From Reticulitermes lucifugus (taxonomy: Eukaryota > Arthropoda > Insecta > Blattodea > Rhinotermitidae): 64,000 nt of DNA. Within the stretch, counting starts at the first letter, position 1. Every line of letters begins with the position of its first letter. Position numbers and translations under genes: made by a program. Shown one piece after another: positions 57,081 through 64,000 of the stretch. The stretch covers positions 8,357-72,356 of the forward strand of contig JAKCWW010001164.1 in NCBI GenBank assembly GCA_026260175.1. The letters run 5' to 3'. Under the pieces are notes generated by a model. It made no database searches. It worked only from the letters and a program-made list of their open reading frames with translations, and had not been told where the DNA came from.

Positions 57081-57084
57081 GCTG

Positions 57085-57330
57085 AAGAAAAACCTTCGCG
57101 GCCAAAAATTAAAACATCGTCAGGTGGAAACAGTTGTGACATGATTGCTGATAACACAAGATACGAACTTCTGTTAATAGGGAATATAAAGGCTCGTCCC
57201 ACTATGAGATAAATGCCTCAAGTATGGCGAGGACTACGTGGAAATGTAGTGGAATAGCAGTACAATTAAATCTGAAATATCTTTGTTAGAGATGAAAATA
57301 AAGAACCCAAAATAGATGCCCTGTAAACTT
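57085..57330 (+). mobile_element. mariner transposase remnant (C-terminal end), second copy
   Basis: The + strand frame reads LKKNLRGQKLKHRQVETVVT, then LLITQDTNFC, RLVPL, then DKCLKYGEDYVEM, with several stops between. This is the same transposase end as at 4,895; here the DKCL...G.DYVE block is preserved. Downstream 'agcagtacaattaaat' and 'aaagaacccaaaat' also match the flank of the first copy. Heavily decayed. Confidence 0.8.
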
Positions 57331-57334
57331 ACTT

Positions 57335-58250
57335 TGTGGCTAACTTTCGTATACTATTTTTAAGAACTGAGAATAAACTGAATTATATTGACAATTTCAG
57401 CTTACCGCGCAGCAAAATCACTCCGTGTCAGTTATAGAAACTTGTCAGTGAGTCTTTGTGTTCAGTGACAGTGGAAAGAGTCCAAGTATATATTAGTGAT
57501 GTTTCACAGTCAGTGAATTTTGCATAAGGAAGTAATTAGTCTCTCATGAGCTCCATGCAAAACACATAAATATTCTTTGTAGGCATAATGTTTAATTCTT
57601 GAATATTAAAACTGGTGGTATATAAAGTAACCACTGGACCTCGGAGGGCTAAGGAACGAATTAGTCGAAATGCTAATCCCATAGCAACAGATTACAATGC
57701 AACAATGTTCCCCACTCGACCGTGACGTTCAGTGTATTTTTTATGAACTGCAGTATCTGATTGTGTGGACCAAGACTTTTAGGTGGAACTGAGCAATAAG
57801 TGACAAGACATTCACTATATTTTGTAAAGTGAAACATAGAAGCTAATTAACGTGTTCAAGAAACCTGCCACTGGACCCTGTCATAAATCATTTAGTCCAG
57901 TCCACAGCTTTAAAACCTTATCTAAGATCCATTTGAATGTTGTCACCCAGTTAACGTCTAAAACTCTCAATATAGCTCCTCTTTTAGGATTTCCGACGAA
58001 AATATTCTCTCCAACTCTCACTCTTTCCTTGTGTCCTACACATTCCCCATGTAAACTTTCTTTGTTTGGGTGCCCTAAAATGTTTTGTGAGAGGAACGAA
58101 TTTATGGTTATGTAATTGTCTTTAATGTTCGTATTAGGCCACTTCTTCAGTCCACACTTTGCCCTCAGGACGTCTTAAACCATTCCTTTCGCTTTGGGTG
58201 AAAAATAGTCACACCCGTGCAAAGGAACATGTACGAGTATATGTTATTTA
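57335..58250. other. No gene seen
   Basis: AT-rich. The 87-codon frame at 57,852 has no recognised domain. Confidence 0.5.
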
Positions 58251-58255
58251 TTCTT

Positions 58256-58495
58256 GGCTTATTTAACGACGCTTTCAGTTACAGTTTATGTAGCGTAGAA
58301 TGTTAGGCTAACTGGTGAATAATGAATTGCAGATGATATGGGAGTAAGAAATCTAGTCGTATTTCAAGGAAACGTAAAGTCACTTGTTTGGAGGAACTGA
58401 GGAAATGTAATTAACTTCAGACACAATAACCGAGATTTGAACCCAGACCCCCGAGTATGCAGCAGGTGTACTACGCACACGGCAGGGACTTTAGA
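58256..58495 (-). mobile_element. SINE family D remnant
   Basis: 'ttatttaacgacgctttcag' is typical of one end of a tRNA-headed SINE I associate with cockroaches and termites. It is followed by 'gtagcgtagaatgttaggc', 'ggaggaactgagg' and, at the right, a tRNA-like head on the - strand with B box gggttcaaatctcgg. The same 'ttatttaa.gacgctttcag' string occurs alone at 56,891. Confidence 0.65.
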
Positions 58496-58890
58496 CAAAA
58501 CTTATTTAAAACTGTAATTTCGTAACGCCACGGTACATAGCTAATTTCTGATCAATGTTAGATTTGCCTGATGTATTAGATTATATTAACCCGTCGTATG
58601 AGATGTCCATTTTTAGGTAATAATAATAATAATAATAATTTTGTGACTAGATTGTTTATATTTTGTAGTTGAGAATTCTTGGTAAATAATCATGCAGCAT
58701 AGAAATAAAAATAATCACGAATTCAGGAAGCAGGCTATAGCTGGCGCCAATTGGTTATGATGTGAGATGATGTTTTTGTCTGGTTTGGCCATCCCATGGT
58801 CATTCTAGAGTTTCCTTCCTCTGTGTCCGCAACAAACACGTATGGCGGTGTAATGGTTACGTTTCCGAAATTCATGTCTCAGTATTTTTT

Positions 58891-59144
58891 AGGGCCCCGC
58901 AGCAGATGCTATGGACGCACCGCAGCCTTGAGGCTTATTGTGCAACCCTGTGATAAAGATGATCAGTTTTTTTTCGTTTTTCCGTGTAATGGAGCAACGG
59001 TGGAATGAAATTTACAGGGGAAAACCGAAGTACTCGGGGAGAAACCTGTCCCAGTGCCACTTTGTCCATAACAAATCCCAGATGGACTGACCTGGGATCG
59101 AACTCGGGGCCTCCGTGGTGAGAGGCCGGCGTAACCGCTTGAGT
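58891..59144 (-). mobile_element. SINE family B (near full-length)
   Basis: The sequence from 'agggccccgcagcagatgct' through 'ttgtgcaaccctgtgataaag' and 'ctgtcccagtgccactttg' to 'ctccgtggtgagaggccggc' is family B reversed; the outermost head is replaced after about 59,144. B box: gagttcgatcccagg. Confidence 0.88.
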
Positions 59145-59284
59145 ATTAACTGGTTACAGTATTAACTGTAACCATTATTTAAGTGCTGGGGATAATATGT
59201 GTGGGCGATAGGAAATAATACGAAGGTTTAGATAATTTCATAATAAGAAACTCTATAATTTTACTCTTTACCAGATAGCTAGTT

Positions 59285-59560
59285 AAAGGTGTGATGGATG
59301 AGGGGGGTGCGATGGGCAAGATATGTATTATGCACTGGGGAAATGAGAAATTATTACAAGCTTTTGAATGCAAAATTTGAAAGGAAGTGACCACGTGGGA
59401 ACCATTCGCGGAGACTGCAGAATGATATGAAAATGGATGTTAAAGAAATAAGATGTGGGACTGTGGACTGTGTTAGTTCCTTAGAATAGGGTTATATGGC
59501 GAATTATTGTGAACACGGCAAGATAGCTTAGGGCTCCATAAAGGTTGGAGAATATCTTGA
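59285..59560 (+). mobile_element. LINE 3' end (LINE family 2)
   Basis: Read in shifting + strand frames: GDCRMI then KWMLKK, GLWTVLVP and VIWRIIVNTAR, LRAP. This matches DNIKMDLKE...W...LAQDR..WRxxVNTxxxLRAP. The closing 'gaacacggcaagatagctta' and 'gggctccataaag' parallel the copy at 60,120. Old and 5'-truncated. Opposite-strand frames are shadows. Confidence 0.6.
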
Positions 59561-60119
59561 ATATCTGCGCACCTCTCGGGTTCACAGGTAGAACAGAAAC
59601 CCACTTCTCGTATTAAACTTGGAAAGGAAAGCGAAAAGGTCAGTTTCTTAACATTTTGAAGTGTTTACCTTTTGGCACAATTGAGTGATTCTGAAAATTA
59701 GGTACAGGACAATGGGCTATGCTTAAACTGGCAAAGTGTAGCCAAGTCATATAATAATTTGTATTAAGGTGAGTGATTAAAAGATTTCTCGGAAATAATT
59801 CATTTTGACCCAAATAGATTTTCATATAATAGTGTATGTTGGACGGGAGTCTTCTAGAAGGGTGGAAATTTTGCAATTGTCAGAATAGATTGGACGCAGC
59901 TGTAGGATGGGCACTGGAAGCACGATGCTTTGGAAATTTAATTTGTTATAATAGAATTGCAATTGAGAACCAAGAGACTGCGCCAGATATAAAACTAAAA
60001 ATAACTGGCAATCTGCTAGCCGTCAAAATACGAATATTATTTTTTGTTTGTAGCTGTAGTGCTAAGTACAACAACAACATCGATACAATGTGGGCGGTGA
60101 TAATTTGATTGAAGTGTTG

Positions 60120-60425
60120 TAGGAAAAGTAAAGTGATGAAATAAAGAAGAAGGGCGCGTTACGTAGCACGTATGAAGGACAGGCGAGGCGCATAGGGTTT
60201 CGGTGGGTAAACCTGAGGGACTGGGACGACTTGTAGGACCTAGGCATAGAAGGGAGGATTATATTAAAAATGGATCTTAAAGAAATGAGATGGGACTGAA
60301 CTAGATTGATCTGGCTCAGGATAGGGACAAGAAGCGGGTTCTTGGGAACACGGCAATGAAACTGCAATTTTCATAAAATGAGGGGAATTTCTTAACTAGC
60401 TGAGAAAATGTTAGCTTTTCAAGGT
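60120..60425 (+). mobile_element. LINE 3' end (LINE family 2)
   Basis: The + strand gives RRARYVARMKDRRGA, then degraded sequence, then KWILKK and, in another frame, the LIWLRIGT-type LAQDR block (gatctggctcaggataggg) and EFLN. The pattern is RRxRYVARM...IKMDLKE...DWIxLAQDR...NFL. Two copies lie within 1 kb, both + strand. The 101-codon - strand frame is a shadow. Confidence 0.65.
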
Positions 60426-60429
60426 GAAC

Positions 60430-62015
60430 TGTGCTCCATGGAAGAGCAAAATAAGGCATAGTTCAATGCAATATTTTGACACTGGAACTGATTAGTGCAG
60501 TAAATTAAGTCCATGGACTAGAGGACTTGTTAAGAAGCTAATACTTTTCCAACTACTCTGACAATTGCACATTTCTTCGGCCGAAATTTGAGAATCTTCG
60601 TGTCGAGCCCTCTTTCGGTTCGTCACCAGATTGTGACGTAACGCAAGACAGGCAGGAGGGATCAGACGTGTATAAAAGAGCCAATTGTGCTGCGCGTAAA
60701 GCGAAGGCAGGAGGATCATAATTTTTTCAGAATCTGAAAGTTCATTAACGTGTTTAAAACAGCTCGCTCAAGTCCGAGTTCTTTCATAACATTTCTTAAA
60801 ATACTGGTGTTTACGATTTGTTACCTTCTTGAAAACAACTTCTCTCATTTCTCCGTTGCTATTTATTAAATACATTCCATAGTGTCCTCCATATCTGGGG
60901 GCCATCTTTCAGGCCACAACCGGAGAAAAAGGCATGCAATGATGAAAAGGAACCCAACTAACCGTTCAAAACGTAGTGGTTACTATATGCACCACTAGTT
61001 TGAGCATTAAAAAAATCCTGCATTGTGCTCCCAGAGTGCATTTATTTAGTTATTTTGTATGGTTCTCAGAGCAAACAGCTATTACTTCTAGTACAACGTT
61101 AATCGGTTTTTACAATAGGAAAGAAATGTGTTTACTGCACGGTACGAACTAAGTCTTGAAATATAAGTTACGCTGTCTTAGTCTTTAAAGGTTTAGTAAT
61201 GTTTTAAAGTAAGCTAAAGTCAAGTCAGTTTGATGAAGTAAATATTTTTAATAACTATAACTCGAAATATGAGATGCTGGGATTCGATCCAGGCAGCTTC
61301 CAAGAGCTATACGCCCTACAGAAAGCCTTGTTATGTACTCGTATTACCTTGAAAGTGCTATTTATTGTAACAAGTGTAGGAACTTTACCATTGGTATGAA
61401 TATGGAGGTAGTAGGTACTGTCAAAACTTTGGAAAGCTTTTCCCAAGAAACCTATTGTTCTTGGATACTTAAACTTCCACGAGTTTCGTCTTGCTTAGAG
61501 GCTGAATCTAATGGCAAAACATAGCTTTCAACAGAAATGGAATGTAGTAAAATTATATCCTACCTTTAATTAATAGCGACTACTTTTGTTAGAACTGATT
61601 AATGAAAATTACGTACCACAGTAGGAAGATTTCTGAAGTTTTCCAGGACATTATTTATAAACCAAGAGATTTGGAGAACTAAAACCGTGCGATGTGGCGA
61701 AGCTATGGAAAGCATGTCTGTGGGATGTATAAGTGCATGAGCATGTAGATGTTGCACATGTGCGAGTGTGCGACCAGTTGAAAGTCTGGAGCCGTGTTTC
61801 TGGAATGATATTCCGCGAAGCGATTATAAGGGTTCCTAGAAAAAATCCAATTACAATATAAAAACTGCGATTTGTGTATTATGTATTGTAAAGAAACTGA
61901 ATAATTGTTAGTTTACTACGCCTTTTTAACGAAGTGAAAAGTACGACTTTTGTGGAGACCACGTCCGTACGTCTGTCACCTAGTATCAGAGACAAAATCT
62001 TTTGCAAGCTTTTCA
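60430..62015. other. No gene; weak TATA-like site
   Basis: 'gtgtataaaagagcc' at 60,669-60,683 follows a locally CpG-richer patch (60,580-60,660), which resembles a core promoter, but no exon can be supported downstream. The rest is AT-rich. Confidence 0.3.
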
Positions 62016-62019
62016 TAAC

Positions 62020-62410
62020 ATTCGGTATTTGAATTTTTTCACAGAAGTTGTTGAACAAGCGCGAGTTTCGTGACAATCGGCTCAGTGAGCGTTACATATT
62101 ACTTAAGGGCCTAAATAAATTTCTACCCCTACTTTCCACGTTTCATGAACAACTTGGGTGGAATTTGGTATGGAAAATACAGTAATGCCGTTGGAGAGTT
62201 TTGAGTTTTGTGAAAATCGTCGCAGTGAAAGCCATACTTTATTTAGAGTCGTAAGTGAATTTCTGCCCTTACTTTCCATATTCACGTTCCGATTTGGGCC
62301 AAATTCGGTGTAAGAGATTTGTATGTAATGTCGTTGAACATTTGTGGGTTTCGTAGAAGTCTGAGCAGGGACGGCCTTAGTTACATTTATGCCTTTACTT
62401 TGAAACTATA
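62020..62410. repeat. Degenerate ~140-bp tandem repeat
   Basis: Units start near 62,020, 62,162 and 62,302 at 'ttcggtatttg', 'tttggtatgg' and 'ttcggtgtaag'. Each then has a 'gttg.a.a.tt..gagtttcgtg.aaatc' block and, in the first two, 'tttctaccc.tactttcca'. Units are about 60-70% alike by eye. It could be an old satellite or a tandemly repeated UTR of a transposon. Confidence 0.7.
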
Positions 62411-62414
62411 TAAT

Positions 62415-63090
62415 AAGTTGAAAGTAAAGAACGCCTTGCTATATTCTGTGTACTGTGTCGTAGAGTACACCGTTTACAATCTTGTTATTTCTAAATATTT
62501 GTAATTACATAATATGTTGACCTCATATCTTTGTTTAACCTTCGTCTTTCAAGAGGTCTCTTCCCTTCAGTTCAACCAACTATGGTACTGGACGGATTTC
62601 TTTCCTCTGTTCCATGCGTGTTACATTTCCTGCCCTTTATATCCGCCTTAATTTGTTACCATGTCACAAAACAATATTATCTGAAGCAAATGATAAATAA
62701 ACTTTTGTCAGAAATGGCGCCACAGACCATTACTTTAATGCTTTATAGCAAAGTAATGAAACGCTTAACTCGTTGCAGTATTAAATTAAAAAGAACTACA
62801 GTAATTTTATTATACAGGTTGTGTGTTGCCTTAAGGTACAGTCCGCACTTTGTTTTAATGTTAGGAACCTCTGCCGCACGCTGTCGACCATTTCCTGCGT
62901 TATATCAACAGCACTTTTTTTCTTAATAAAGAAAGACCAAGTAGGATGAATTTCGCTTAAATCAAGAACGACGCATCTCCGAAAGCGGGAATTTAAAACA
63001 ACCGAGAAATAGCTTGATATTATTCATTCCGTACATTGTGCCTGTAAGCATTTATGTATACCAACATATGCGCATAACAGAAATAAAAAT
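62415..63090. other. No gene seen
   Basis: A 131-codon frame (62,531-62,926) lacks any recognised domain or splice support. Confidence 0.5.
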
Positions 63091-63109
63091 CATAAATAGG
63101 CTTGTACCT

Positions 63110-63147
63110 TCCTACATGTTTCGGTGATACATTGCCATCTTCAGGGA
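63110..63147 (-). ncRNA. Hammerhead-like motif in left arm of foldback
   Basis: On the - strand: TCC, CTGAAGA, T, then GGCAATGTATCACC with only the outer GG/CC pairing kept, GAAAC, AT, GT, A, GGA. Core, stem I (3 pairs) and stem III are intact; stem II is weakened. Confidence 0.45.
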
Positions 63148-63244
63148 TTTCAGTACAAAGAAATAGGCCTACACAATACCAATACAGTGATCTTAGATAA
63201 TGATGTATTAATTTATTGGTGTCATGAATTCCTTTGTACTTAAA

Positions 63245-63282
63245 TCCCTGAAGATGTCGATTTATCGCCGAAGCATGTAGGA
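63245..63282 (+). ncRNA. Hammerhead-like motif in right arm of foldback
   Basis: TCC, CTGAAGA (63,248-63,254), T, stem II strands around gtcgatttatcgcc, then GAAGC in place of GAAAC, AT, GT, A, GGA. The changed fourth core base suggests an inactive copy. Confidence 0.4.
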
Positions 63283-63304
63283 AGGTACAAGCTTATTTAC
63301 AGTG

Positions 63305-64000
63305 TTTAACACTGTTATGTGCATGTTGATATATATGAATGTTTACAAGAAAAACAGGTTTGTAAAGTTTTCAACATGATATTTTGTAACAAACATGACT
63401 TAGTTTAGACATCGTCTGTCGTCCCGAACTTTCATAATAGAAATGCTTGGGAAATTCGACCTCTTTCCGTCACCCGATTTTGTGTTTGAAATCAGTGAGA
63501 ACTCTAAACAGTATTCTAAACAACAGGCATGTTACTTGCTTACACTCAAGCTTAGTTTCACCATATCAACAAGTTTGTCTTCCTCCCTGGTTACAGCAGT
63601 AAGTGTCTGCACTTGTATTCGGGAAATGCCAGTTCTATTGTCGGCCCGGTTTCATCACATCTCCCAATCAAATGGCTTCATAATACTTCAGTGACGTCAA
63701 CACCGCCTCCTTCCAATTCCTTTTCGAGTATCATCCTCCGATCATCCTGCTCTCAACACTGCACCGTCTACAGTACTGACACCGTCGCAAACCATTCCAC
63801 AAAATGAAGCATGAGAACAGAATTATTTATGACAGGCAATTCTTGGTCCACTTAAACCACTGTTTTCGTTGATGAGATGGTTTCGTGTTTTGTTAAATAT
63901 TCATGTGTTAAAGCTGAAATACTTCCCACGCTTTTTTTTTCGGGAATTGCGTATATTAATAGCCTGTATAAAAGTTACTTGAGGCAGGAATTACCCGCCT
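63305..64000. other. No gene seen
   Basis: The 83-codon frame at 63,443 has no recognised domain. The sequence is unremarkable to the window edge. Confidence 0.5.

Larger units (their letters stand above)
63096..63300. mobile_element. Foldback element with hammerhead-like motif in each arm
   Basis: The left arm (63,096-63,163; 'ataggcttgtaccttcctac', 'atgtttcgg', 'catcttcagggattt', 'agtacaaag') returns inverted at 63,229-63,300 around a ~65-bp AT-rich spacer. Arms are about 85% alike. Each arm carries one hammerhead-like motif, pointing outward, so either transcript strand would contain one in sense orientation. Confidence 0.75.

Noticed and set aside
60669-60683. TATA box and promoter
   Set aside because: TATAAAA is common in AT-rich DNA, and no exon or transcript signal follows; kept only as a remark.
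62531-62926. 131-codon + strand frame, among the longest here
   Set aside because: No recognisable domain; composition is like the surrounding non-coding DNA.

Overview
This is an AT-rich, gene-poor stretch of a large animal nuclear genome, almost certainly an insect. The mix of tRNA-headed SINEs, 3' ends of non-LTR retrotransposons, mariner remnants and small foldback elements is what I would expect of a cockroach or termite (Blattodea), but that is inference from repeat style without a database search. Nothing looks prokaryotic, and there is no operon, CRISPR array, rRNA or free-standing tRNA gene. Most open frames are under 130 codons and are chance frames or strands of repeats.

Layout. 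Positions 1-15,000 hold a 40-bp minisatellite at the left edge, a long TATG tract, an 85-bp tandem duplication, a mariner transposase remnant (4.9-5.2 kb), a 239-bp foldback element (7.8-8.0 kb) and the 3' ends of LINEs (10.7-11.2 and 12.0-12.4 kb). Positions 15,000-33,000 hold a cluster of hammerhead-ribozyme-like hairpins (15.4, 15.6, 21.1, 22.8, 23.2 kb), more foldback copies (17.4, 24.7, 25.4, 32.8 kb), a SINE family that carries both assembly gaps, and further LINE 3' ends. Positions 33,000-47,000 hold SINEs with target duplications, a Helitron-type helicase remnant split by a SINE (36.8-37.4 kb), a Cu/Zn superoxide dismutase pseudogene (39.5-39.9 kb) and a 45-bp minisatellite (41.7 kb).

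The only probable host gene start is at 48.4-50.2 kb on the + strand: a CpG-dense block, then an exon with a good splice acceptor (49,970), a good start context, a signal-peptide-like coding stretch and a phase-1 splice donor (50,229). It looks like the start of a secreted or membrane protein whose remaining exons lie beyond a long intron, so the right part of the window is probably intronic. Positions 50,000-64,000 otherwise hold SINEs, a MADF-domain DNA transposon (54.7-55.6 kb), a second mariner remnant (57.1-57.3 kb), LINE 3' ends, a degenerate ~140-bp tandem repeat (62.0-62.4 kb) and an inverted repeat with ribozyme-like motifs in both arms (63.1-63.3 kb).

The most interesting signal is a dispersed set of small hairpins with the hammerhead core (CTGANGA ... 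GAAAC ... GTH) and a very short stem III. They occur singly, in direct or inverted pairs, and in diverged form inside both arms of a foldback family. Small hammerheads with reduced stem III are known companions of Penelope-like retroelements; their apparent presence in symmetrical foldback elements is the part that may be new.
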